Shown in pieces: positions 17,702 to 26,230 of a stretch of DNA of 64,000 nt; positions within the stretch are counted from its first letter, which is position 1, and each line of letters opens with the position of its first letter. This DNA comes from Sphingomonas sp. (GTDB lineage: Bacteria > Pseudomonadota > Alphaproteobacteria > Sphingomonadales > Sphingomonadaceae): the NCBI GenBank assembly GCA_021732445.1, contig JAKFUZ010000014.1:38833-102832 (forward strand). Reading direction: 5' to 3'. The notes beneath the pieces were generated by a model, which was not told where the DNA came from, made no database searches, and worked only from the letters and a program-made list of their open reading frames with translations. The position numbers and the translations under genes were made by a program.

Positions 17702-19999
17702 CTAAAGGGGGCGCCCGTCGCGATCCATCAGCACGTCGCGCCGGCCGACATGGTCGGGCTTTGATACCAGCCCTTCCTTCTCCATCCGCTCAATCAGCCG
17801 GGCCGCACTATTGTAGCCAATCCGCATCTGGCGCTGGAGCCATGACGTCGACGCCTTTTGGCTTTCAGCGACGAGTTGGCAGGCGCTGCGATATTGCTGC
17901 TCTTCGGGCGAATCCTCACCCAAAGGCTGTCCATCCAAAGGGAAGCTGTCTTCGGGCTCCTCGGTGACCGAGGCGATGTAATCCGGCTGCCCTTGCGCGC
18001 GCCAGTGATTGGCCACCGCGTGCACTTCATCGTCGGATACAAAGGGCCCGTGCACGCGCGCAATCTGCTTGCCGCCGGGCATATAGAGCATGTCGCCCTT
18101 GCCCAGCAGCTGTTCGGCCCCCTGCTCGCCCAAAATGGTCCGCGAGTCGATTTTGGAGGTGACGTGGAAGCTGATCCGCGTGGGCAAATTCGCCTTGATG
18201 ACGCCGGTAATCACGTCGACTGACGGGCGCTGCGTCGCCATGATGAGGTGAATGCCGGCTGCCCGCGCCTTTTGCGCCAGCCGCTGGATGAGGAATTCGA
18301 CTTCCTTGCCCGCGGTCATCATCAGGTCGGCGAGTTCGTCGACAATGACGACGATTTGCGGCAGCGGCTGATAGTCGAGCTGCTCTTCTTCATAAACCGG
18401 CTGGCCGCTGCCCGCGTCATACCCCGTTTGCACCTTGCGGCCGAGCGGCTGGCCCTTGGCCCTGGCGGCGCGCACCTTGTCGTTGAAACCGGCCAGGCTG
18501 CGGACGTTGACCGAGGCCAGCATCCGGTAGCGGTCCTCCATTTGCTCAACCGCCCATTTCAGCGCGCGCACCGCCTTTGCGGGCTCGGTAACCACGGGCG
18601 CCAGCAGGTGCGGAATATCCTCATACATCGACAATTCGAGCATTTTGGGGTCGATCATTATCATCCGGCACTGGTCCGGCGTAAGCCGGTACAGCAACGA
18701 CAGGATCATGCAGTTCAGCCCGACGGACTTGCCCGATCCGGTGGTGCCCGCCACCAGCAAATGCGGCATCGGCGCCAGGTCCGCGATAACCGGATCACCG
18801 GCGATGTTTTTGCCCAGGATGATGGCAAGCTGCGTATTCTGATCCTCAAAGCTTTCGCTCGCGACCAGCTCGTGCAGGTTTACCGTCTCGCGCCGGGCGT
18901 TGGGCAGCTCAATGCCGATGACGCTGCGCCCAGGAATGGTCGCCACCCGCGCTGAAATGGCGGACATGTTGCGCGCGATGTCGTCGGCAAGCTGGATGAC
19001 GCGGCTGGCCTTGATGCCGCTCGCCGGCTCGAACTCATACATGGTGACGACGGGGCCGGGCCGCACTTCGGTGACGACGCCTTCGACCTTGAAATCATCC
19101 AGCACCGATTCGAGCAGCCGGGCATTGCGCTCCAGCCCAACCTTGTCGACCACCGGCCCGGAGGAGGGCGGCGCGGGCGTGAGCAGGTCAAGTGGCGGCA
19201 GGCGGTAACTATCGCGCAGGTCAAGCGAGGCTTGCTTGGCCTTGGTCATGGTCTTGGCCGGCGGCGCCTGACGATCGGCGATGACCGGGCCGGGGCGCGT
19301 TTCGGGTGCCGCCACCGCGCGCGGCGCGGGCTTTCGGTCGGGCGCGGCCGCGACATAGGGTGCAGGGTCGTCCAGCGCATCATCCGCCCCGCGCGCACGC
19401 CGCCATCCGGCGCCCGCAAACGCCATTTCAAAGCTGAAGGCATATAGAACGACACCCGCCAGCCCGATGAGCGCGCCGACGCTGCGGCTCGTCCACAACA
19501 CCGCCGCCGGGTCGCCAATCTGAGCGATTGCCGTCTGCAGGCCGCGCGCGGCGACAAGGCCCAGCACCCCGCCATAACCCGCCGGCAGCGCGCTGACCGC
19601 CGCGCCCCAGAGGAAGGACAGCGCCGTGCCCATCAGCACCATGCCCGCCAGCGCCTTTACCAGCATTCGCCGCCACCGCCCGACCGGCATGTCGCGCCAC
19701 AGGCGGCTGGCGAACAACAGCACCAAGGGCGCGACCAGGATGACTGGCCAACCGAACAGCGCCAGCATCGCATCGGCTGCGACCGCGCCCCCGGTGCCGA
19801 GCAGGTTGCGGGCCGGGCCGCCTGCGGCGGTACTGAGCGACGGATCCCCCGGGTGGTAGCTCACCAGCGCCAGGCCTGCGCCAGCCGCCGCGGCCATCAG
19901 CGCAAGCGCCCCAAACAACGCCCGGCTGCGGCGCGCGCCATGGCCCACAATTTCGCGCCACAGGGGCCGCTGTGCCCGGCTCGCCATTGTTCCGTCCAT
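17702..19999 (-). CDS. ftsK: DNA translocase FtsK
   Basis: Septum-bound, DNA-pumping ATPase that clears and unlinks chromosome termini at division. 765 residues: about four N-terminal membrane helices (27-190), a linker rich in Pro/Ala (about 200-265), and the RecA-type motor with Walker A GTTGSGKSVGLN (about 415-426), Walker B IVVIVDELADLMM and the motif RAAGIHLIMATQRPSVDVIT. The C-terminal winged-helix gamma domain (YNSAARLIERMEKEGLV) reads KOPS. The start codon could be residue 1 or Met5. It is divergent from the Ubi monooxygenase over 161 bp (20000-20160), where I see no clear signal. Confidence 0.96.
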   Translation of the reverse strand: MDGTMASRAQRPLWREIVGHGARRSRALFGALALMAAAAGAGLALVSYHPGDPSLSTAAGGPARNLLGTGGAVAADAMLALFGWPVILVAPLVLLFASRLWRDMPVGRWRRMLVKALAGMVLMGTALSFLWGAAVSALPAGYGGVLGLVAARGLQTAIAQIGDPAAVLWTSRSVGALIGLAGVVLYAFSFEMAFAGAGWRRARGADDALDDPAPYVAAAPDRKPAPRAVAAPETRPGPVIADRQAPPAKTMTKAKQASLDLRDSYRLPPLDLLTPAPPSSGPVVDKVGLERNARLLESVLDDFKVEGVVTEVRPGPVVTMYEFEPASGIKASRVIQLADDIARNMSAISARVATIPGRSVIGIELPNARRETVNLHELVASESFEDQNTQLAIILGKNIAGDPVIADLAPMPHLLVAGTTGSGKSVGLNCMILSLLYRLTPDQCRMIMIDPKMLELSMYEDIPHLLAPVVTEPAKAVRALKWAVEQMEDRYRMLASVNVRSLAGFNDKVRAARAKGQPLGRKVQTGYDAGSGQPVYEEEQLDYQPLPQIVVIVDELADLMMTAGKEVEFLIQRLAQKARAAGIHLIMATQRPSVDVITGVIKANLPTRISFHVTSKIDSRTILGEQGAEQLLGKGDMLYMPGGKQIARVHGPFVSDDEVHAVANHWRAQGQPDYIASVTEEPEDSFPLDGQPLGEDSPEEQQYRSACQLVAESQKASTSWLQRQMRIGYNSAARLIERMEKEGLVSKPDHVGRRDVLMDRDGRPL

Positions 20000-20160
20000 C
20001 CTCAGGTGTACGCGTGATGTTCCGCCGCGCCAGCATCGCCGCTGGCGAGTCCGACGTCAAGAGCGCGCGCGCCCGCCGGGCCCTTGCGCAGCATTCTGCG
20101 GCACCTTTGCCCCGCTCCCGGGCCATTGGCAGCACCGGCCCGGCGCGCTAGAGCAGCGCC

Positions 20161-21378
20161 ATGGACACAGCAGACGTCATCATATTGGGTGCAGGGCTGG
20201 TGGGCAGCAGCCTGGCGCTGGCGCTGGCGACGCACGGCCTTGCCAGCGTGGTAATTGACCCCGCCGACCCCGCGGTGACGCTGGCGAGCGGTTTTGACGG
20301 CCGCGCCTCGGCCATTGCGAGCGCCAGCCACAAGATGCTCGACGCGATTGGTGTGGGTGCAAGGCTCGCCGGGCAGGGCTGCGCCATTCACCGCATCAGG
20401 GTGAGCGATGGGCTGGCGCCTGGCGCGCTCGATTTTGCGCCAGCGACTGGCGGCGATGCGCTGGGTATCATGTATGAAAACCGGTTGTTGCGCCATGCGC
20501 TGGCGCAGACGATGAGCGCAACCGCTGACATTGACGTGCGGATGCGCACCCGAATGGTCACGGTTGAGCGGAGCCGGGCCGGGGTGCGTGCGCGGCTGAG
20601 TTCGGGCGCGCACATCTCGGCGCCGCTGCTGATTGCGGCGGAAGGACGCAATTCGCCGACACGGGCGGCCGCTGGCATCCGCATCGCCCAGTGGTCGTAT
20701 CGGCACAACGCCATCATCACCGCGTTCGAGCATGAGCACGGCCATGACAACACCGCATTCGAGATTTTCTATCCCGCCGGCCCATTTGCCATCTTGCCGC
20801 TGCCCAAGGTTGCCGGCGTCAACCGGTCTGCCCTGGTGTGGACGGTGGCCGAGCGCGACGCGCCGGGGATGCTCAAATTGTCGGAGCGCGGCTTTCTTGC
20901 CGAAGCCGACAAGAAAATGGGCGGCTTTCTGGGGCGGCTTGGCGGGCTGGCGCCGCGCGCGACCTATCCGCTTGGCTTCCACCACGCCGCCCGTATCACG
21001 GCTGAGCGGCTCGCGCTGGTGGGCGATGCGGCGCACGGCATCCACCCGATTGCGGGCCAGGGGCTCAATCTGGGGTTTCGCGATGTGGCGACCCTGACTG
21101 AAGTGCTGGTTGAAGGCAAAAGGCTGGGCATGGACCTTGGCGACCCGCAATTGCTGGCCCGCTATGAGCGCTGGCGCGGGATCGATACGCTGATGGTGTC
21201 CGTCGCAACAGACGGGCTCAACCGGCTGTTCGGCGTGCCCGGAAAAACGGCGAGCGCGGTGCGCCGCCTTGGCTTGTCGGCGGTACAGGCGCTGCCGCCG
21301 CTCAAGGATCGCTTCATGGCCGAAGCGCGCGGCGAGGCAGGGGATTTGCCCAAATTATTGCAGGGCGTGACGGTGTAG
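20161..21378 (+). CDS. UbiH/UbiF/COQ6-family FAD-dependent monooxygenase
   Basis: A 405-residue flavoprotein hydroxylase most likely acting on the aromatic ring of ubiquinone intermediates. The N-terminal FAD motif is ILGAGLVGSSLALALATHG (about 8-26); RNSPTRAAAGI is near 160-170; the second FAD motif is ALVGDAAHGIHPIAGQGLNL (about 284-303). Which ring position it hydroxylates (UbiH, UbiF, UbiL or similar) cannot be decided. An 18-bp imperfect duplication covers its last codons and stop (21363-21398). No other ubi gene is adjacent. Confidence 0.9.
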   Translation: MDTADVIILGAGLVGSSLALALATHGLASVVIDPADPAVTLASGFDGRASAIASASHKMLDAIGVGARLAGQGCAIHRIRVSDGLAPGALDFAPATGGDALGIMYENRLLRHALAQTMSATADIDVRMRTRMVTVERSRAGVRARLSSGAHISAPLLIAAEGRNSPTRAAAGIRIAQWSYRHNAIITAFEHEHGHDNTAFEIFYPAGPFAILPLPKVAGVNRSALVWTVAERDAPGMLKLSERGFLAEADKKMGGFLGRLGGLAPRATYPLGFHHAARITAERLALVGDAAHGIHPIAGQGLNLGFRDVATLTEVLVEGKRLGMDLGDPQLLARYERWRGIDTLMVSVATDGLNRLFGVPGKTASAVRRLGLSAVQALPPLKDRFMAEARGEAGDLPKLLQGVTV

Positions 21379-21398
21379 CGGGGCGTGACGGTTTAGGC
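21363..21398. repeat. Imperfect 18-bp tandem duplication at the end of the ubi gene
   Basis: Two head-to-tail 18-bp copies (21363-21380 and 21381-21398) share 15 of 18 bases, beginning with the identical GGGCGTGACGGT. The first copy encodes the last codons and TAG stop of the monooxygenase. The second copy carries TTTAG, which on the minus strand supplies the TAA that ends the extended micro-ORF frame described at 21474-21575. Confidence 0.85.
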
Positions 21399-21473
21399 GT
21401 CTTCGTCCCCGGCAGATCCCGCGCCGGCACCCTGGCGTTCATCCTCGCGCCCCAGCCGGTTTGCACTGTCAAG

Positions 21474-21575
21474 TTATTCCATCGCCGCGACTTTCTTCGG
21501 CTCGAAGATGTGCGCGAGCATCATCCACAGCCCCACGCCAAGCCCCGAGGGGCGCCGGCGCCGCTTTGACGTCAT
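21474..21575 (-). CDS. Micro-ORF coupled to Trm112, possibly truncated by a nonsense codon
   Basis: A 33-codon ORF starting at 21575 ([13 protein letters not shown], then [20 protein letters not shown]) whose ATG overlaps the Trm112 stop in ATGA. It has a basic N-terminus and a hydrophobic WMMLAHIF patch. After TAA (21474-21476) the same frame stays open for 26 more codons (LDSANRLGREDERQ, then GAGAGSAGDEDA) until TAA at 21393-21395. The read-through product would be about 60 residues with an acidic tail, and the stop is one base from CAA (Gln). I do not recognise a family; a sequencing error, real truncation, or chance open frame are all possible. Confidence 0.45.
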   Translation of the reverse strand: MTSKRRRRPSGLGVGLWMMLAHIFEPKKVAAME

Positions 21576-21763
21576 GCCGCATCGAGGCGGCGTGCGGCCT
21601 CAACCAGCATCACCGGCACCCCGTTTCGCACCGGATAGGCAAGGCTAGCGGCGTCGCTCACCAGTTCGCGCGCGGCGGCATCATAGCGCAGCTTCTCGCG
21701 GGTAAGCGGGCACACCAGGATCGACAGCAACCAGGGGTCGGGTTCGACGGCAGGCGCGCTCAT
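21572..21763 (-). CDS. Trm112-family protein
   Basis: A 63-residue protein of the Trm112p-like/YcaR family, beginning near [17 protein letters not shown] and ending [19 protein letters not shown], the standard small-domain pattern. Eukaryotic Trm112 activates several methyltransferases; the bacterial role is mostly unknown, though partnership with methyltransferases is plausible. Only one Cys of the zinc-ribbon-like core remains, as in many proteobacterial members. It is coupled on both sides: its start overlaps the LON-domain gene stop by 4 bp and its stop overlaps the micro-ORF start. Confidence 0.88.
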   Translation of the reverse strand: MSAPAVEPDPWLLSILVCPLTREKLRYDAAARELVSDAASLAYPVRNGVPVMLVEAARRLDAA

Positions 21764-22380
21764 TGCAGCGTTGCCGAATCATCGCCGTCATGCCGGCCGA
21801 AAAACTGCATGAGCTGCACGATCAGCTCGGCCCGGTCGGCCAGGCACGGCGCTTCCAGCAACGCCTGCTTGGCCGCAACGTCGAAGGGAGCGATCTGCGC
21901 CACGCCGTTGACCAGCGATTCGTCGTCGAGCCGGGCCACGGCGTCCCAATCAACGGCATAGCCCTGCGCCTCGGCAAACCGGCGCGATTCCATCTCCAGC
22001 GAGGCGCGCGCGGCGCTCGACAGGATTTCCGGCGCGGCCGGCGCCGGCAGTAGCAGCGCCTCGACCTGGCGAAACGCCGTCGTCACCTCAAGCTCGCGCA
22101 GGATGCGAAACAGCGATGTGCCGGCCAGCACGATGTAGAAGCGCCCATCGTCCAGCGCCTCAAACTCGGCGATCTTGCCGACACAGCCAATGTCGAACAG
22201 TGCCGGTGGCGTGCCGTCGCTGCGGGGCTGCACCATGCCGATCCGCCGGTCGCGCGCCATCGAATCGTGCATCAGCGCGCGGTATCGCGGCTCAAAAATG
22301 TGGAGCGGCAGGTGCATGCCTGGGAACAGCAGGGCGCCGGGCAGCGGAAAGATCGACAGCCGGGTGGTCGCAAGCGTCAT
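21760..22380 (-). CDS. LON peptidase substrate-binding-domain protein
   Basis: About 206 residues from ATG at 22380: an isolated Lon N-terminal domain without the AAA+ or protease parts. The start [20 protein letters not shown] followed by [12 protein letters not shown] is diagnostic, and a helical C-terminal half ends near [10 protein letters not shown]. Lon N-domains bind unfolded substrates; the role of stand-alone versions is not established. The in-frame extension to 22428 lies inside the upstream thioredoxin-like gene and is rejected. Its ATG overlaps that gene's stop (TGATG) and its own stop overlaps Trm112, so the operon order is CnoX-like, LON, Trm112, micro-ORF. Confidence 0.88.
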   Translation of the reverse strand: MTLATTRLSIFPLPGALLFPGMHLPLHIFEPRYRALMHDSMARDRRIGMVQPRSDGTPPALFDIGCVGKIAEFEALDDGRFYIVLAGTSLFRILRELEVTTAFRQVEALLLPAPAAPEILSSAARASLEMESRRFAEAQGYAVDWDAVARLDDESLVNGVAQIAPFDVAAKQALLEAPCLADRAELIVQLMQFFGRHDGDDSATLQ

Positions 22381-23294
22381 CAGCCGAACAATATCGCGGA
22401 AAGGCGCCGGCGCTGGGCCGCGACCCACGGGTCTTCCAGCCCGACCACCTCGAACAATTGCAACAGCCGCTGCCGGGCAGCGCCTTCATTCCAGCCGCGG
22501 TTTTCAGCAATCATGGCGAGCAGCATATCCGCAGCTGCATCATGATCGCCTGTCGCCATCAGGCCATTGGCCAGCGCCAGTCGCGCGCCCATGTCGCCGG
22601 GATTGCGGGCAACCGCGGCTTCAAGCGCGGCCAGCGCGCCGGGCGCCGGCGCCTCCCTGGCTAGCGCCAGCGCGGTGGCTGCCCGTTGCATGTCGGGCAG
22701 TGCCGCAAGCTCGGCCGGCAACGCAGCAAGGGCCGCTTGGGCCGCATCGAGTTGCTTGTCGGCCACCAGCGCGCGGATGTGCCCGGTGCGCACTGTCATA
22801 TGGTCGGGCGCCATATCGGCAAGCTGTTCGAAGATGGAGCACGCGCGCGCCGCATCGCCCTCGGCCAGCACCTGCTCGGCCATCGCGATCAGCGGGGCAA
22901 GCTCGGCTTCGGCATCGCCACCCGTCGCGGCATCCGCCCCGCCGGCCTCGACCGGCAATTGCCGCAGCAACTGGTCGAGCATTGCGCGCAACTGGCTTTC
23001 GGCGCGTGCACTGGTCAGATCGGCCACCAACTGGCCCTCGAACATGGCATAAACGGTCGGGATCGAACGGATCTGGAACTGGTTGGCGATGAACTGGTTC
23101 TTGTCTGTGTCGATTTTGGCGAGCACCACGCCCTTGTCGGCATAGGCCGCCGCCACTTTGTCCAGCATGGGTGCCAGTGCCTTGCAGGGGCCGCACCATT
23201 CTGCCCAGAAGTCGATGATGACGAGCTTCGTCATCGACGGTTCCACCACATCGCGGCGGAAAGCCTCAATCGCGTCGCGGTCTGCCGCGCTCAT
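22380..23294 (-). CDS. CnoX/YbbN-like thioredoxin-TPR co-chaperone
   Basis: 304 residues with an N-terminal thioredoxin domain (IIDFWAEWCGPCKALAPML, active site WCGPC near 34-38, and a cis-Pro in RSIPTVYAMF) joined to a helical tetratricopeptide-like C-terminus (about 130-300). This is the CnoX architecture, a redox-linked holdase that hands clients to GroEL. The CxxC pair is kept, unlike E. coli CnoX, so thiol oxidoreductase activity is possible. The ATG at 23294 is preferred because the longer frame adds a non-homologous basic stretch. It heads the coupled LON/Trm112 operon, hinting at a proteostasis theme. Confidence 0.88.
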   Translation of the reverse strand: MSAADRDAIEAFRRDVVEPSMTKLVIIDFWAEWCGPCKALAPMLDKVAAAYADKGVVLAKIDTDKNQFIANQFQIRSIPTVYAMFEGQLVADLTSARAESQLRAMLDQLLRQLPVEAGGADAATGGDAEAELAPLIAMAEQVLAEGDAARACSIFEQLADMAPDHMTVRTGHIRALVADKQLDAAQAALAALPAELAALPDMQRAATALALAREAPAPGALAALEAAVARNPGDMGARLALANGLMATGDHDAAADMLLAMIAENRGWNEGAARQRLLQLFEVVGLEDPWVAAQRRRLSAILFG

Positions 23295-23484
23295 CCCCAG
23301 AGTCGCCAATGCCAGCTCCCGTTGCTTGAACTTTGCCTTATGTGGTTGCTTGCGCGCGCAAGCCAACCCTTTTTGCAAGCCTAGCCGTCGATTTTCACTC
23401 CGGGCTTGCCGAGGGCAAAAGCGGGTGCTAACAGCCGCCCCCTTACCCGGTTCGGTTGCGGATGCACCGACCCAAGGCGCCAGA

Positions 23485-23559
<75 letters not shown>

Positions 23560-23637
23560 GTTTCTCCTGCCCTGTGGCTTTTTAAGTCGGCCCGCGGCGG
23601 CGCCGTTGCGGCGCGCGCGGCTGGCGCTTGCCTAGCG

Positions 23638-24576
23638 CTAGCGGGTCGGCGACGGGGGTGCGGTTTGCGCGCTGGCCGGCGGGCGCACGGTGGTGGCCAC
23701 TGGCATGGCGAGCACGGTCGGGCTTGCCAGCACATTTAGCTCGATGGCGTCGAGCGCCTTGTGCGCCTCGACATAGCGGCGCGCCAGCCCTTGCCAGGCA
23801 TCGGCCTGCCCCGCGCCCGGAAGGCGGCCCACCTCGGCGATCGCGGCCTCTATCTGCTGGGCGTCGATCATCCGGCGGATGCGCGCCAGCCGTTCGGCGG
23901 GGCGCGGTGAGGGTGTGCCCTCGCGCCGGATGACGATGAGGTTGCCCAGTTCGCGGCGAAAGCTTGCCCACCAGCCATCGGCCGCCGCGCCGGTTGACAG
24001 CACCGGCGCCACCCCGTCGAGCGCCAGCCGCAAGTCTTCAAGCGTCACCGGGTTGCGGCCGGCGCGCACGACGACGGCAACCGGGCCGGGCAGATTGCCG
24101 CCAAAGACCCGCAGCAGCTCGGCCTCCACCGGCCCCAGCGGCAGCCCGCGGTCGATCGAGCGGCGCGCGGCAAAGGCGACAAGCAGCCGCTCGGCTCGCC
24201 CGGCATTGCCGGCGGCGGCTTCCGCTGCGGCGCTTATCGCCGCCGCGCGGGCTTCAAGACTGGCGAGCTGACCGGCCAGCGTTGCTTCACGCGCGCCCAG
24301 CATTTCGCGGTCGAACGTCTCGGCGACGACGCTTTGTTCGGGCGGCGGGCTGAAGGGCTTGGCAACCGGCGCCGTGTTTTGCGCACCGACCGGATCAAGC
24401 ATGGCCTTGGCGGTGTCGGGCAGCCAGGCATGAAATTGCCGCACCAGCACGATGGTCGCCACGATGCCAAGCGCAAAGGCGAGCGCGAACATCATCGTCA
24501 GCGTCCGCGGGGCCAGCCAGTGCCCGCCGCGGCGGGCAGAACCGGTCGGGCCGGCGGGCGGATCATCGGTGGTCAT
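23638..24576 (-). CDS. Mitofilin (Mic60)-like inner-membrane protein of the hem operon
   Basis: 312 residues from the ATG at 24576: a short polar N-terminus, one membrane helix (LTMMFALAFALGIVATIVLV, about 26-45), then a helical periplasmic region with Ala-rich coiled-coil potential (GQLASLEARAAAISAAAEAA, about 100-125) and a C-terminal domain (FRRELGNLIVIRREG; RLARIRRMIDAQQIEAAI). This is the alphaproteobacterial Mic60/COG4223 architecture, and its place directly after hemC-hemD is the family's hallmark. In other alphaproteobacteria Mic60 shapes intracytoplasmic membranes and contacts outer-membrane proteins; that role here is inferred. Confidence 0.8.
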   Translation of the reverse strand: MTTDDPPAGPTGSARRGGHWLAPRTLTMMFALAFALGIVATIVLVRQFHAWLPDTAKAMLDPVGAQNTAPVAKPFSPPPEQSVVAETFDREMLGAREATLAGQLASLEARAAAISAAAEAAAGNAGRAERLLVAFAARRSIDRGLPLGPVEAELLRVFGGNLPGPVAVVVRAGRNPVTLEDLRLALDGVAPVLSTGAAADGWWASFRRELGNLIVIRREGTPSPRPAERLARIRRMIDAQQIEAAIAEVGRLPGAGQADAWQGLARRYVEAHKALDAIELNVLASPTVLAMPVATTVRPPASAQTAPPSPTR

Positions 24577-24607
24577 CGGCCCCTTATCTCCGGACGGCCG
24601 CAGCCGG

Positions 24608-25276
24608 TCAATCGTCGAGCATGGCCACCGCCTGAAGCAGGGCATCGTCGGTAGGCACGGCCGCAACCGTGGCGCCGCGCCAGCCCGTGCCGGCGGCTGT
24701 CGCGATGGCGCTGCTCAGGCACGCTATGTCGAGCTCGGCGGTGGGTACGCCAGCGCCTGCCAGCACGGCGCGCAATGCCGCTGCGGCGCGCGGCGAGTGG
24801 AGCAGCGCGGTTGTGCCGGCCAGCGCGCGGGCGTCCTCGGCCGCAATATCGCGCCGCCGCGCGGCATAGACCGCGACCGAGCGGGCAACCCCGCCGAGCG
24901 GGGTAATGGTCGTCTCCGCGCCGCCCAGATGCAACAGCCGGCAAAAGCGCGTGCCCGCGCGCTCCAGCACCGCATCCGACCCCGCCTCGCCGGTTATCAT
25001 GACGTCAAACCCGGCATTGGTTGCCGCGTTGGCGGTTGCTGCACCAACCGCGACCACGGGCAGCGTGCGCAGTGCCGCGAGCCCTGGCCCCCCGTAGCGC
25101 AGCGCGTTGGCGCTCGTCAGCAGCAGGCCGTCATGCGCCCCAAGGTCAGGCAGCGGCCAGTCAAGCGCGGTCACCTCAAACAGGGCAAGTTGCAGCACAT
25201 CGAACCCGCGCGCTCGCGCGGAGCGGCTGGTGTTCCCGTTCCCCGGCTCCGGCCTGAGGACGGCCAGCCGCCTCAT
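24608..25276 (-). CDS. hemD: Uroporphyrinogen-III synthase
   Basis: Cyclises hydroxymethylbilane to uroporphyrinogen III with D-ring inversion. 222 residues from ATG at 25276, which overlaps the hemC stop by 4 bp. The family is poorly conserved, but the two-domain pattern is visible: AVLRPEPGN at the start, DGLLLTSANALRYGG near 50-65, PVVAVGAATANAATNAGFDV, and the second domain with TALLHSPRAAAALRAVLAGAG. The neighbour hemC and the mitofilin gene downstream make the call secure. Confidence 0.93.
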   Translation of the reverse strand: MRRLAVLRPEPGNGNTSRSARARGFDVLQLALFEVTALDWPLPDLGAHDGLLLTSANALRYGGPGLAALRTLPVVAVGAATANAATNAGFDVMITGEAGSDAVLERAGTRFCRLLHLGGAETTITPLGGVARSVAVYAARRRDIAAEDARALAGTTALLHSPRAAAALRAVLAGAGVPTAELDIACLSSAIATAAGTGWRGATVAAVPTDDALLQAVAMLDD

Positions 25277-26190
25277 GCGGCAAAGAGCGAGCGGATGCCG
25301 GGCGGTGCGGCAGCGAGCAGTTGGGCGGCGAGCGCCCCGACCCAGCCATGCTCGTCGGCCGGCCCGTGCGCGCTTGCGCCTACCGCATCGGCGCCGTCGG
25401 GGGCATAGAGCATCGCGCGCAACTGCAGCGTGCCGTCGCCACGGGACGTGGCGAGCGCGGCCATCGCCGAGTGGCAATCGCCCCCAAGCGCCTTCAGCAG
25501 CGCGCGCTCGGCCGACACGCAGGCCATGGTCATGGCGTCGTTGATGGCGGCAAGCAGCGCGCGGACCGGCGCATCGTCGGCGCGTGCTTCAATCCCGACC
25601 GCGCCCTGCGCTGGTGCCGGCAGCATGACGTCAACCGGGATTGCCGCGCCCACCTCTGCGCGGCCCAGCCGGTCAAGCCCGGCCGCAGCCAGCAGCGTTG
25701 CGTCAATCTCGCCGCTGGCAACCCTGGCGAGCCGCGTATCGACATTGCCGCGCAGCAGCGTGATAATCAGGTCGGGCCGCAACCGCCTGAGCTGTGCCGT
25801 GCGCCGGGGTGAGCTGGTGCCGATAACGGCGCCGGGGCGCAGCGCTTCCCAGCCAGCGGCGCCAATGATCCGGTCACGCACATCGGCCCGGGGCAGCATT
25901 GCCGCAATGGCAATGGCGGGCGGGCGCACCGTTTCGACATCCTTCATCGAATGCACGGCAAAATCTATGTCGCCGCTGAGCAGCGCGCGGTCGAGCTCCT
26001 TGGTCCACAGCGCCTTGCCGCCAATATCGGCAAGCGCCCGGTCCTGCACCTGGTCGCCCGTTGTCTTGATGATGACGATCTCGATCTGGTCGGGTGACAG
26101 CCCGTGCGCGGCGCACAGCGCGCTGCGGACCATGCGGGCCTGGGTCAGGGCGAGCGGCGACCCACGGGTGCCAAGGCGGAGCGTCATCAT
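25273..26190 (-). CDS. hemC: Porphobilinogen deaminase (hydroxymethylbilane synthase)
   Basis: Polymerises four porphobilinogens into hydroxymethylbilane for heme synthesis. 305 residues. LRLGTRGSPLALTQARMV opens the protein, DFAVHSMKDVE (about 75-85) carries catalytic Asp, GTSSPRRTAQL follows, and the dipyrromethane cofactor Cys sits in LGGDCHSAMAALA (about 236). The divergent tsaD gene begins 40 bp away, so both promoters must fit into 26191-26230 or overlap the coding ends. hemC and tsaD divergence is common in alphaproteobacteria. Confidence 0.96.
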   Translation of the reverse strand: MMTLRLGTRGSPLALTQARMVRSALCAAHGLSPDQIEIVIIKTTGDQVQDRALADIGGKALWTKELDRALLSGDIDFAVHSMKDVETVRPPAIAIAAMLPRADVRDRIIGAAGWEALRPGAVIGTSSPRRTAQLRRLRPDLIITLLRGNVDTRLARVASGEIDATLLAAAGLDRLGRAEVGAAIPVDVMLPAPAQGAVGIEARADDAPVRALLAAINDAMTMACVSAERALLKALGGDCHSAMAALATSRGDGTLQLRAMLYAPDGADAVGASAHGPADEHGWVGALAAQLLAAAPPGIRSLFAA

Positions 26191-26230
26191 CGCCGCTTGT
26201 GCTAGCGCCGGTTGCGGCTAGAGGAAAGCC

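Noticed and set aside
20002..21150. A 382-codon frame antisense to the Ubi-type monooxygenase
   Set aside because: No domain or signal; the opposite strand has complete FAD motifs and a sensible start.
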